Shown: positions 1 to 6,967, numbered from the stretch's first letter. The stretch: 14,093 nucleotides of DNA from Deltaproteobacteria bacterium (GCA_016875255.1 VGRU01000077.1:1-14093), one strand, 5' to 3'. Program-made: numbers and translations. Notes: generated by a model from the sequence alone, not told the origin.

Positions 1-62
1 CGGAGACGGAAAGCTTCGGCTTGGAGTTCGGTTAAAGGGGTTTGGATAAGTTTGCTAATCAT
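1..62 (-). CDS. Start of a gene cut by the window edge, possibly the second LipS-type radical SAM protein
   Basis: An open frame starts at ATG 62 (minus strand) and runs off the left edge after 20 complete codons, beginning MISKLIQTPLTELQAEAF. The amphipathic, leucine-rich start resembles the N-termini of biotin-synthase-like radical SAM enzymes, but no cysteine motif lies inside the window, so the family is inference. The main argument is context: it is the next same-strand gene after the LipS-type radical SAM gene in a lipoate-assembly operon, where LipS1 and LipS2 are normally paired. No Shine-Dalgarno is visible upstream. A TTG at 83 is in frame and could start it instead. The dispersed repeat at 99-194 sits just upstream and may have replaced the original leader. 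Confidence 0.5.
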   Translation of the reverse strand, partial: MISKLIQTPLTELQAEAFRL

Positions 63-98
63 GATTAATAGATGCTGAACCAAGCATGACTAAAGGGT

Positions 99-194
99 GT
101 CATTCCGGACTTGATCCGGAATCCAGTCTTTTCAATGCCTGATCCCCTACCTTCATAGGGACGGTATCTGGATTCCCGCCTTCGCTGGAATGAC
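99..194. repeat. Dispersed palindromic repeat (GTCATTCC...GGAATGAC type)
   Basis: A 96-bp element is bounded by imperfect terminal inverted repeats. The left arm begins GTCATTCCGGACTTG and ends GGAATCCAG. The right arm, read on the other strand, begins GTCATTCCAGCGAAG and ends GGGAATCCAG. Between the arms are about 40 bases of unrelated sequence. From general knowledge, this GTCATTCC...GGAATCCAG architecture is a frequent intergenic repeat in deltaproteobacterial and related genomes. No target-site duplication is evident. It overlaps the 3' end of the radical SAM gene and encodes that protein's last 31 residues before supplying its TGA stop. Confidence 0.85.
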
Positions 195-1224
195 GAAGAG
201 GCGTTGATTCCAATTGCTCTCTTATCTCTTCAATATCTTCGGCTGCCGGCATGAACGGAAAATTCCGGATTGGGCCGGAAGGTCGCTCATTGCCATAGGG
301 ACGATTGCAGGCCACTTTTCCATCCCTGCCAGGACATCCTGATGTCATAAAGGGTTCGCCCTCTTCGATGAGCGGGAGAATATCTGTTCCGAAGTCCGTG
401 AGCCTTCCTGCTTCATTGAATCTCATCTGTTCGATTGAGCCCAGCGCCTCATTGATGATCCAGCGAGCAAGCTGAATTCTCCGATATTGATCAAGGGGAG
501 GGGAGGGATGGTCTTGCATGGGACTTCCTTTTTCCGGAAAGAAAGAGAAGAGATGCGTATAAGCACCCCTGTCCTGTCCTTTCTGAATGGCTTGGACCAT
601 CTCCCTCTCTGTTTCGCCCAGACCCACAATGAGATGAATTCCGACATAGAATTCCCCGAAGACTTCCACGGCCATCCGGACCACATCCCAGTAATGATCC
701 CAGCGATGGGGGCCGTTAACCCCTTTCCCTCTCAATTGATCGAAAAGTTCGGGTGTCACTGCATCGATGGCGATCCCGATCCGATCGGCTCCAGCCTTTT
801 TCATTGCCTCGAGGGACTCGATGTTATGAATAAGAGTTGGTGTGATGAGGACACTGATGAAGAGATCGGTCTCCTCTTTAATCTTTTTGATGACATGAGT
901 TGTATCTTCAAGGGCTTTGGGATGGGTGATCATTGAGATGCAGACCCGATGGATCTGGTCCTTACCCTTCGTTCTTCCAATGATCTCCTCGAGCGAATAG
1001 AGGGGCCAGTCGACACGGATGAAGGTCTTTCCCTTTGGTCCTTCAATTCTCGACCTTGAAAGTCCGCAGAAATGGCATTTTCCCAGACACCCTTCCTCGT
1101 AATGGAGAAGGAGATTCAGCCCCTTCAATTTTGCATTGCGATGGAAGAGCCCCTGTTGAAAGCCCAGCGTGAGAGAGGCGGCGAGACTGGTCTGGATATA
1201 TTCAGGACTTGTTTTATCCTCCAT
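100..1224 (-). CDS. Radical SAM protein, LipS-type lipoyl synthase subunit
   Basis: This 374-residue protein has the radical SAM cluster motif CLGKCHFC (C46, C50, C53), which binds a [4Fe-4S] cluster and S-adenosylmethionine. A second cysteine set follows near residues 300-320 (SGCPGRDGKVACNRPYGNE), as expected for an auxiliary cluster. Family knowledge: LipS1/LipS2 pairs insert two sulfurs into octanoyl groups, replacing LipA, and are encoded with an sLpl ligase and LipT as here. Which of the two this is cannot be decided from sequence alone. The chosen ATG at 1224 is preceded by AAAGGAAAGATT, a good ribosome site; a GTG at 1254 is in frame but lies inside a repeat and is less likely. The native protein probably ends near FPFMPAAEDIEEIREQLEST. 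Its last 31 residues come from the repeat at 99-194. Other biotin-synthase-like radical SAM roles are possible; the operon argues for lipoate. Confidence 0.8.
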   Translation of the reverse strand: MEDKTSPEYIQTSLAASLTLGFQQGLFHRNAKLKGLNLLLHYEEGCLGKCHFCGLSRSRIEGPKGKTFIRVDWPLYSLEEIIGRTKGKDQIHRVCISMITHPKALEDTTHVIKKIKEETDLFISVLITPTLIHNIESLEAMKKAGADRIGIAIDAVTPELFDQLRGKGVNGPHRWDHYWDVVRMAVEVFGEFYVGIHLIVGLGETEREMVQAIQKGQDRGAYTHLFSFFPEKGSPMQDHPSPPLDQYRRIQLARWIINEALGSIEQMRFNEAGRLTDFGTDILPLIEEGEPFMTSGCPGRDGKVACNRPYGNERPSGPIRNFPFMPAAEDIEEIREQLESTPLRHSSEGGNPDTVPMKVGDQALKRLDSGSSPE

Positions 1225-1253
1225 AATCTTTCCTTTCAGGTTCTCATAAATCA

Positions 1254-1316
1254 CGCAACCTGAAGGTTGCGACTACACCATCCGAATTTTTTGTAGCCGC
1301 AGGCTTTTAGCCTGCG
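1254..1316. repeat. Double-hairpin intergenic repeat
   Basis: Two perfect 8-bp hairpins lie side by side: CGCAACCT/AGGTTGCG (1254-1271, 2-nt loop) and CGCAGGCT/AGCCTGCG (1298-1316, 3-nt loop). They are flanked inside by GACTACA and TGTAGCC, which pair with each other, so the whole unit can fold as a nested structure. It fills most of the 95-base gap between lipT and the radical SAM gene. Similar 'TGTAGCCGCAGGCT...' units are common dispersed repeats in several bacterial phyla (general knowledge). In mRNA it could act as a processing or stability element; no poly-U tract follows on the minus strand, so it is not a standard terminator. Confidence 0.7.
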
Positions 1317-1319
1317 TTT

Positions 1320-2417
1320 TCAAGATTTTCTTCGATCCTTATAATATTCTTTAAATCCTACCCAGGTTTTTCGGATCAGGCTTACAAAATCGATTTCCGG
1401 TTTATTCCAGTTCTCTTCAAGAAAATCCCGCTTGAAAGCGCCATAAGAGAGGGAAGCTCCAAAAGCCTCCCTCCACTCCGTCTCATATTGCCATAAATGG
1501 TTGAGATCTCCTCTGGCCAATGACTCCGCAGCAATCCTTCCAGCCATCTCTCCTCCGAGGACCGCATTGAGGATTCCCGCGCCCGTAATAGGATGGGCAT
1601 GTCCTGCGGCATCTCCGGCAAGCATGATGTTACTAAAAACGGTTTGTCTTGGCTTTTCGCAAGGGATGGCGCCACCTGTCTTCCCGATGATTTCAATCCG
1701 GCCCATTTTTTTTAAGTCAACGAGGCGATTGAGAAAACCTTCCATCAGATTCGGGAGCAAAGACGTTCTGTGAGAGACGACCCCTATGCCGACATTTGCC
1801 GTTTTCCCTTTTGGAAAAAACCAGGCATAACCTCCTTCGAAATCCTTATGGAAGTATATGTCCACATGATTCTGGGAATGAGGGAGAACGACTTCATACT
1901 GGAGGGCAATGGTTGTCCTGCCGGGAGGCAATCCAGCCCATTGGGCAACGGATGAGCGGACTCCATCCGCACCGATGATTACCTTTGCCCGGACCCATTC
2001 ATGTTTTCCTCCCCGTTCAATGGCCACTCCTTCCTGAGAGCATTTCATGGCCCTTGTTCCCATAGAGATTTCTGCACCGGAGAGAACGGCTGAAGCAGCC
2101 AACTCTTTGTCAAACAAGGAGCGGTCAAGCATAAACCCGGGACTCTTCATCTCATAAGATTGTTGATCGGGGAGATGGGTGATCATGGTTTCAACGGTTT
2201 GAGCAATGCATTTTGAGGAGAAATTAACATAACGGGAAATAGCCCGGGGCACAAATTCAGCACACTGGACAGGCACGCCGATCCGCTGTCTCCTGTCGAC
2301 CATGAGAACAGCGGCCCCTTTCTGAGCCGCAGCACGAGCCGCACTTGACCCGGCAGGTCCGGCCCCGATGACTAGAATATCGTACGTTCCCGCAATAGGC
2401 ATTTCAGCCGTGGACAT
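1320..2417 (-). CDS. lipT: Geranylgeranyl-reductase-like FAD oxidoreductase, LipT type
   Basis: This 365-residue flavoprotein begins with a Rossmann dinucleotide-binding motif GAGPAG (18-23) and the acidic residue that binds ribose (D41). It continues with the QCAE segment (51-54) typical of geranylgeranyl reductases, GADGVRSSVA (149-158) and the FAD-pyrophosphate motif LAGDAAGHAHPITGAG (266-281). By fold alone it would be called a geranylgeranyl reductase family protein. Its place between an sLpl-type lipoate ligase and a LipS-type radical SAM protein matches LipT, the flavoprotein found with the sLpl/LipS1/LipS2 pathway and thought to feed electrons to it. The ATG at 2417 overlaps the ligase stop by 14 bases, suggesting translational coupling; GAAAGGG lies about 9 bases upstream. 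An in-frame ATG at 2402 is an alternative. No lipid genes are nearby, which weakens an archaeal-type lipid role. Confidence 0.8.
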   Translation of the reverse strand: MSTAEMPIAGTYDILVIGAGPAGSSAARAAAQKGAAVLMVDRRQRIGVPVQCAEFVPRAISRYVNFSSKCIAQTVETMITHLPDQQSYEMKSPGFMLDRSLFDKELAASAVLSGAEISMGTRAMKCSQEGVAIERGGKHEWVRAKVIIGADGVRSSVAQWAGLPPGRTTIALQYEVVLPHSQNHVDIYFHKDFEGGYAWFFPKGKTANVGIGVVSHRTSLLPNLMEGFLNRLVDLKKMGRIEIIGKTGGAIPCEKPRQTVFSNIMLAGDAAGHAHPITGAGILNAVLGGEMAGRIAAESLARGDLNHLWQYETEWREAFGASLSYGAFKRDFLEENWNKPEIDFVSLIRKTWVGFKEYYKDRRKS

Positions 2418-3960
2418 ATTTTAAAACCCTTTCAAGAAGGGAAAGGTTGAGGTGGGTCTGGTTTTCGAAGCTTCCTAAGTGAGCCTCCTTCTCCCGGTTC
2501 AGGTCGTAACAGGTGCTTCTCTCCACATCCACAAGAATACCGGGGAGCCCGATCCTTTCAAAATCGGGCCTGTGTTTGCCATAGAAAGGCTCACAGCAAG
2601 AGCCAATGAATCCGGTAGCGCCCGAACGTTTGGTCCGGCGAAGCGTCGTTTCAAGATCTTCATAATTCTGGATGGTGATGGAGTCCATCCCAAAGGATCT
2701 TGCCATTTCCACGGCCTTCCCTATGGAACAGCGGCCGCATTCCTCACAGCCTCTCTGATAGCGGTAGGAACAGTCCACCTCCTTGGCGCAATAGGGAAGG
2801 AGGAGGACTTCGGGCTTTTTTACTTCTTTAAATGGCTTCAAGACGGGAAAGAGATGGTGGGTTTCATTCTCGCCAAAACCAAATGGGAGAAGTTCCGTTT
2901 TCTGAAGCGCCTCTTCAACGGCCTGAATAAGATGATCCTCTTTGACTCCGGGGATTTGGGGTTTTTCCTCGGAGAAAAAGCTCCGGATGATTCGCTCGAT
3001 ATTGGAAGGCGTGGCCTTCGAATTTTTAAGAAGGCTTTCAAGATCGAAGATCGTCCTCTTGGGATAGGCGAAAAAATCGCCCGTGATCAGGATCTGGTTG
3101 ATCACCTGCGTTTTCGTATCGATGGCAATCGAGATCCGGATCAATCCGCCAGGGGCCTTCAGAATGGAGGTCAAGGTCTTTCTTCTCGGCAGGGCCTCCC
3201 TTATCTTAAAGATATGGACCGGAGAAGAGAAGTGAGGGAGTTTCTCTTTCAACAGGCATTCTTCTTCGGGAGTTAAAGGTTCGGGAATGAAATGGACTCC
3301 AAAGGTTTCTTGAAAACCTTTGATCAGGGAATCTTTAATGCTCGATAACGAAAGGGTTCGACCCAGTTCCCATTTTAAACAGGTAACCCGCTCTTTGACT
3401 GAATCGATTTCTTTGTCTTGAAGCTTCTCAGTCGGAATTCTCAGGGCCCTGAGCATCTCATCAACATCGAAATCGACAAGGATTGTTCCCTGAAACAGAA
3501 TAGCTCCGGAAAACTCGGTTCCACCTGTTCCCGAGATCTTCCGGCCGCCTACTTCCACATCATTTCTCGGACGGAAATGAGCTCTCAGGCCAAGGCGCTG
3601 AAGCCCGCCAGCCGAAGCCTCTCCCATCTTTCGGTAAAGGTCTTCGATCCTCGAAGGAATCCTGGGATCTTTTTTGGAAATAAAGATCTCCCAGCCAAGC
3701 TCTTTTGTCCCCCAATAGAGAGCCCCCCCTCCGGTCAGCCTACGGTTAATCTCGATGCCTTTATTACGGCAATAATCGAGTCGAGCCTCTTCTTCGACGG
3801 ATTGGTGATGGCCGACCAGGACCGAAGGGTTTGAGAACTGAAGAAAGCGAAGGGTGTTTGGGATGGCCTCTTTCGATTTTAGTTCGAGGAGCGCCTCATC
3901 GAGGGCCATATTTTCGGCCGCTGAGCGAGCACCGGTATCCAAAAGTCGCCAGGTTTCCAT
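2404..3960 (-). CDS. Lipoate-protein ligase (sLpl, A and B domains) fused to a DUF116 domain
   Basis: The protein has 518 residues in three parts. Residues 1-230 form a biotin/lipoate A/B ligase domain with RRLTGGGALYWG (73-84) for the lipoyl-adenylate and the lysine loop RKISGTGGTEF (140-150, K141 the likely catalytic lysine). Residues 235-355 resemble the LplB accessory domain (HIFKIREALPRRKTL..., GGLIRISIAID, ITGDFFAYP). Residues 380-518 are a DUF116-like cysteine-rich domain with CAKEVDC (391-397), CEECGRC (405-411), SCC (454-456) and C484, probably binding a metal or Fe-S cluster. The protein should attach octanoate or lipoate to carrier proteins such as GcvH or lipoate-binding proteins, with the LipS pair adding sulfur. 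The role of the DUF116 part is unknown. The start at METWRLLDTG fits the family, although no Shine-Dalgarno precedes it. It is the first gene of the operon. Confidence 0.88.
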   Translation of the reverse strand: METWRLLDTGARSAAENMALDEALLELKSKEAIPNTLRFLQFSNPSVLVGHHQSVEEEARLDYCRNKGIEINRRLTGGGALYWGTKELGWEIFISKKDPRIPSRIEDLYRKMGEASAGGLQRLGLRAHFRPRNDVEVGGRKISGTGGTEFSGAILFQGTILVDFDVDEMLRALRIPTEKLQDKEIDSVKERVTCLKWELGRTLSLSSIKDSLIKGFQETFGVHFIPEPLTPEEECLLKEKLPHFSSPVHIFKIREALPRRKTLTSILKAPGGLIRISIAIDTKTQVINQILITGDFFAYPKRTIFDLESLLKNSKATPSNIERIIRSFFSEEKPQIPGVKEDHLIQAVEEALQKTELLPFGFGENETHHLFPVLKPFKEVKKPEVLLLPYCAKEVDCSYRYQRGCEECGRCSIGKAVEMARSFGMDSITIQNYEDLETTLRRTKRSGATGFIGSCCEPFYGKHRPDFERIGLPGILVDVERSTCYDLNREKEAHLGSFENQTHLNLSLLERVLKYVHG

Positions 3961-3967
3961 AAAAAAA

Positions 3968-3996
3968 TTTATAAACTATTTTTAGTCGGTCTTCAA
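3968..3996 (-). promoter_or_regulatory. Sigma70-like promoter of the lipoate operon, possibly leaderless
   Basis: On the minus strand TTGAAG (3996-3991) is followed after exactly 17 bases by TATAAA (3973-3968). Only seven T residues separate the -10 box from the ligase ATG at 3960. A normal start 6-8 bases after the -10 box would fall on or next to the A of the ATG. This agrees with the lack of any Shine-Dalgarno there and suggests a leaderless mRNA. A small hairpin GCTGT/ACAGC (4008-4022) lies upstream of the -35 box. Confidence 0.55.
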
Positions 3997-4064
3997 TGGG
4001 CCTTAACGCTGTCTAAAACAGCACGGCAGAGAGGGCAATGACCTTCCTGCGAACTCTGTTGCAA

Positions 4065-4220
4065 TTACTAATCAGTCCATAATAGATCCCGATTTAATCG
4101 GGGTGAAAATCTCCCCTAACCCCTGGTTTCCAAAGAGGGGTATTGTTCCTCCCTTTGGAAAAGGGAGGTGAGGAGGGATTTTATAAAACAATGTCGTTAT
4201 TATTATGGACCGATTAATAA
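4065..4220. repeat. MITE-like element with 20-bp terminal inverted repeats and an internal palindrome
   Basis: The ends are TTACTAATCAGTCCATAATA (4065-4084) and TATTATGGACCGATTAATAA (4201-4220), which are inverted copies matching at 18 of 20 positions. Inside are a small hairpin CCCGAT/ATCGGG (4088-4102) and a 77-bp imperfect palindrome at 4106-4182, running from AAAATCTCCCCTAACC to GGAGGGATTTT with TTTCCAAAG/CTTTGGAAA at its centre. The inner palindrome is of a type widely dispersed in bacterial genomes (general knowledge). No coding capacity and no clear target-site duplication are seen. It lies between the end of the selenium operon and the lipoate promoter and might also end transcription from upstream. 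Confidence 0.65.
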
Positions 4221-4234
4221 CTAATGGATTGTTT

Positions 4235-4456
4235 CTACTCCAGAAGGTGAATCCCTTCCATCTTCACTTTTTCTTCTTTCAGAAGGGAACGAATGGCTTC
4301 CATTTCTTCCCATGGGATGCGGAGGCAGACCCCGCAATCCGAGCTGAGGTGCCTGGGAACAGGGATGAGCCTTACGGAGAGTCCTTTCTCCTTGCTCTTT
4401 TTTTCTGCCCGAAGGGCAAAGTAGATGGAGGGAAAGAGAATGACACCGTAAACCAT
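4235..4456 (-). CDS. DUF3343 small protein, putative selenium/sulfur carrier
   Basis: This 73-residue protein starts MVYGVILFPSIYFALRAEKK and carries LIPVPRHLSSDCGVCLRIPWEE, the DUF3343 signature, with a CxxC pair (C41, C44). Family knowledge: DUF3343 proteins occur with YedE, YedF and a cysteine desulfurase in selenium-using bacteria, and are described as putative Se/S carriers or 3-mercaptopropionate-sensing-like small folds; the biochemical role is unproven. The ATG is 2 bases after the desulfurase stop, with AAAAGGA 7-8 bases upstream lying inside that gene, so the two are probably translationally coupled. Last gene of the selenium operon. Confidence 0.82.
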   Translation of the reverse strand: MVYGVILFPSIYFALRAEKKSKEKGLSVRLIPVPRHLSSDCGVCLRIPWEEMEAIRSLLKEEKVKMEGIHLLE

Positions 4457-4458
4457 CG

Positions 4459-5613
4459 TCAGTCCTTTTGATGCAATAGGTGACGAACCGCCTCAATAGA
4501 CTGTTTAACCTCCCCATCGCTGGTAAAGGTGCTGAAGCTGAATCGAACGGTTCCCTTCGGAAAAGTTCCGATGGTCTTATGAGCGGAGGGTGCGCAGTGG
4601 AGTCCGGGCCTGGAGAGGATCCCGAACTCTTCTTCCAGCAGAGATGCAACCTCCGATGGAGAGAGGTTTTGAATATTAAAAGAGAGGGTTGCGATGCGGT
4701 CTTTCGTCTCTTCTGGGCCGTAAAGAGTGATGTGAGGAATATCTTTAAAACCTTCGATCAACTTTTCGATCAATTGGCTTTCGTGTCGGCGAATAGATTC
4801 CACTCCTTGTTTCAGAACAAACCTGACACCGGCCAGGAGTCCAGCGATGCCGACCGCATTGGGCGTTCCGCTCTCAAACCGGTCGGGAAGGAAATCGGGC
4901 TGTTCCTCAAATTCGGAGCGGCTTCCAGTCCCTCCGTGCTTCAAAGGGGTCAGGTCTTGAATATTGACATTTTCTCCGATGACCAATCCTCCTGTTCCCT
5001 GGGGTCCATAGAGGCTTTTATGTCCGGTAAAAGCTAAAAGATCGACCCCGTCCTTCTCGACATCGATGGGGTAAGCGCCAGCTGTCTGGGCAGCATCGAC
5101 TAAAAAGAGAAGGTGGCGCTCTCTCGCTATTCTCCCCACTTCTCTGATGGGAAGAAGTGTTCCTGTGACATTCGATGCGTGATTGAGGATAATCATCTTG
5201 GTAGCAGGTTGAACTTGTTTTTCCAACTCTTCCGGGTTCAACGTCCCATCTTTAAAACAGGGAACAACCGATAACGCGATTCCTTTTTTCTCCAGATGCC
5301 TAAGAGGTCTCATCACTGAATTATGTTCCATACTGCTGGTGACAACATGATCGCCAGGGCGAAGCATACCCTTTAAGGCTAAATTAATAGATTCGGTGGC
5401 ATTCAGGGTAAAGACGATCCGGGAAGGGTCTTTTACATTGAACAGTGTTGACAGGGCTTCTCTGGCCTCGTAGATGATTCTTGCCGCCTCAATTGAAAGC
5501 AGATGTCCGGATCGGCCCGGATTGGCTCCGATCTCATCCATGAACCTGACCATCGCCTCTTTCACCTCGGGAGGCTTTGGCCAGGAGGTGGCCGCATTAT
5601 CGAAGTAGATCAT
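4459..5613 (-). CDS. Cysteine desulfurase family aminotransferase class V (selenium-operon clade)
   Basis: This 384-residue, full-length PLP enzyme begins MIYFDNAATSWPKPPEV. The PLP-binding lysine is in FTGHKSLYGPQG (K199), with the cofactor contact LVDAAQTAG (171-179). The active-site cysteine is in SRPGLHCAPSAHKTIGT (C340) and the C-terminal substrate segment is KGTVRFSFSTF. It removes sulfur from cysteine (or selenium from selenocysteine) as an enzyme-bound persulfide/selenide and passes it to a carrier. The sequence resembles the subfamily often encoded with YedE, YedF and DUF3343 rather than IscS/NifS, and no iscU-like gene is nearby. It starts 4 bases after the TusA-like gene, with AAAAGG about 9 bases upstream. 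Delivery of Se to SelD is inferred from context; a sulfur role for neighbouring lipoate synthesis is an alternative. Confidence 0.9.
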   Translation of the reverse strand: MIYFDNAATSWPKPPEVKEAMVRFMDEIGANPGRSGHLLSIEAARIIYEAREALSTLFNVKDPSRIVFTLNATESINLALKGMLRPGDHVVTSSMEHNSVMRPLRHLEKKGIALSVVPCFKDGTLNPEELEKQVQPATKMIILNHASNVTGTLLPIREVGRIARERHLLFLVDAAQTAGAYPIDVEKDGVDLLAFTGHKSLYGPQGTGGLVIGENVNIQDLTPLKHGGTGSRSEFEEQPDFLPDRFESGTPNAVGIAGLLAGVRFVLKQGVESIRRHESQLIEKLIEGFKDIPHITLYGPEETKDRIATLSFNIQNLSPSEVASLLEEEFGILSRPGLHCAPSAHKTIGTFPKGTVRFSFSTFTSDGEVKQSIEAVRHLLHQKD

Positions 5614-5617
5614 AGCT

Positions 5618-5833
5618 TTAAGCCTTTTTAAGAAAAAGCCGGATATCCCCGCCTTCCTCTGTTATCTCAATGTTCCACCCCGACTGTTGAGCCAGACGGG
5701 TGATGTTCTCCTTTGCCGTCTCGGTATCGACAAGGACTTCAAAGGCCCCTCTCCCTATTTCCTTCATCTTCTTGTTTGTCATAATGACGGGCTGGGGACA
5801 GGATAATCCTCTTGCATCTATCTTTTCGGACAT
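5618..5833 (-). CDS. TusA/YedF-like sulfur (selenium) carrier protein
   Basis: This 71-residue protein begins MSEKIDARGLSCPQPVIMT. C12 in the invariant CPxP motif carries a persulfide or selenide in this family. The rest (LVDTETAKENITRLAQQSGW, ending RLFLKKA) fits the two-helix, four-strand TusA fold. YedF proteins in selenium operons usually add a DsrE-like second domain; here that half is absent and the frame ends cleanly, so it is a stand-alone TusA domain. The desulfurase follows after 4 bases and yedE precedes it by 13 bases. AAGGGGG is 5 bases before the ATG. It is the likely acceptor of sulfur or selenium from the adjacent desulfurase. Confidence 0.9.
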   Translation of the reverse strand: MSEKIDARGLSCPQPVIMTNKKMKEIGRGAFEVLVDTETAKENITRLAQQSGWNIEITEEGGDIRLFLKKA

Positions 5834-5846
5834 ATTTTCCCCCTTA

Positions 5847-6950
5847 TCAAGCTATTTTTTCTTTCATTGTATATCCCACGGCGAGGCAGAAGATTAAACC
5901 GATGATCACACTCGCCGGGCCATAGGCTCCAGGGCCCGCAGGCGAGGAGGCCATTGAAAAGTTGTGGGCAAACCCCGCTCCCACAATCATCCCCGTTGCA
6001 AAAATGGCAGCATCGCCATCTCCTTCGCCCGAGAGGAAGAGCTGTCTTCCTGGGCAGCCTCCTGCCAATGCGAAGGCCAATCCTGAAAGGACCATTCCGA
6101 GAAAATTCCAGAGGTGGTTAGCATGGGCAATGGGTTGATCCGAAAAGCCTGGTTTAAACTGACCCAAAATGAGATTCATGATGAAGGCCGCAATCACGAT
6201 TCCCAGGATGCCGCTTAGAAGGTGAGTGTTTCGGATCAGGATAACATCCCGTATGGCTCCCATCGTGCATAGTCTTGTTCGCTGTGCCAGAAACCCCACA
6301 CAAAGGGCAATGATAAGGGAGACGACCAAGGGAGCATGTTGTGACCCCGGGCCTTTCTGGCTGAAGAAGACCGGGCCTGTGGGCATTCCTTCCGGCGTTC
6401 TTCCGAACTGGGGCGCAAAAAGCAGGAGGAGAAGGAGAACGACCATGACGATAGGGAAGACGAGCCCTGAAAATCCGCTGGCCTTCGTGGACCGACCCAG
6501 TGTATAACCCGACTTGAGGAAGAGAATCCCGATCCAGATTCCAAAAGCAAGACCGGCCAGTCCGACGATGGCATTCCAATCTCCTCCGGACAGGCGGAGC
6601 AAGGCCCTCCAGGGACACCCGAGGAAGACCAATGCACCGATCATGGCGAAAAATCCTAAAAAGAAACGGATGATAGGGGATGAACCACCTCTCGGTTTAA
6701 ATTCTTTGAAGAGAGCGGCTGCGATCAACGCCCCGAGGACAAAGCCGATGATCTCAGGCCGGATATACTGAACCAATGCGGCCCGGTGAAGACCAAGCGC
6801 CCCTGCAATATCCCTCTCCATGCAGGCGACACAGATGCCCATGTTTTTGGGATTTCCCCAATGCTGGAGAAGGGGTGCGAAGATTCCCACAAATAGACCC
6901 GCTGAGATGATCCCCCATCGGGAGCCGAAGAATCGGACTGTTTTGCGCAT
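5847..6950 (-). CDS. yedE: YedE/YeeE-type membrane protein, putative selenium compound transporter
   Basis: This is a 367-residue polytopic inner-membrane protein with about ten hydrophobic segments, for example near 13-27, 66-81, 95-110, 128-146, 162-180, 208-222, 245-262, 283-298, 315-328 and 347-360. Conserved cysteines sit in the YeeE/YedE repeat motifs GICVACMERDIAGALGLH (C40, C43), LGCPWRALLRL (C112), RLCTMGAIRD (C228) and GGCPGRQLF (C299). Related YeeE proteins import thiosulfate through such cysteines. The clade with the N-terminal GICVAC...IAGALG segment is associated with selenium metabolism (YedE/FdhT). Its position at the head of a TusA, desulfurase and DUF3343 operon, divergent from a selenoprotein gene, supports selenium import; substrate identity is inferred. 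AAGGAG (6963-6958) is 7 bases before the ATG. Confidence 0.88.
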   Translation of the reverse strand: MRKTVRFFGSRWGIISAGLFVGIFAPLLQHWGNPKNMGICVACMERDIAGALGLHRAALVQYIRPEIIGFVLGALIAAALFKEFKPRGGSSPIIRFFLGFFAMIGALVFLGCPWRALLRLSGGDWNAIVGLAGLAFGIWIGILFLKSGYTLGRSTKASGFSGLVFPIVMVVLLLLLLFAPQFGRTPEGMPTGPVFFSQKGPGSQHAPLVVSLIIALCVGFLAQRTRLCTMGAIRDVILIRNTHLLSGILGIVIAAFIMNLILGQFKPGFSDQPIAHANHLWNFLGMVLSGLAFALAGGCPGRQLFLSGEGDGDAAIFATGMIVGAGFAHNFSMASSPAGPGAYGPASVIIGLIFCLAVGYTMKEKIA

Positions 6951-6967
6951 CCTTGCTCTCCTTTTTT

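Noticed and set aside
487..936. 149-codon open frame on the plus strand
   Set aside because: It is a shadow of the radical SAM gene on the opposite strand; the radical SAM frame has clear motifs.
1320..2417. Archaeal-type lipid geranylgeranyl reductase
   Set aside because: The fold fits, but the operon is lipoate assembly and no isoprenoid lipid genes are near; the LipT role explains the context better.
2479..3276. 265-codon open frame on the plus strand
   Set aside because: It is antisense to the DUF116 and LplB-like regions of the ligase and has no recognisable motif or ribosome site.
4221..4649. 142-codon minus-strand frame overlapping DUF3343 and the desulfurase 3' end
   Set aside because: It is out of frame with both genes, which have family signatures and ribosome sites, and its translation has no recognisable domain.
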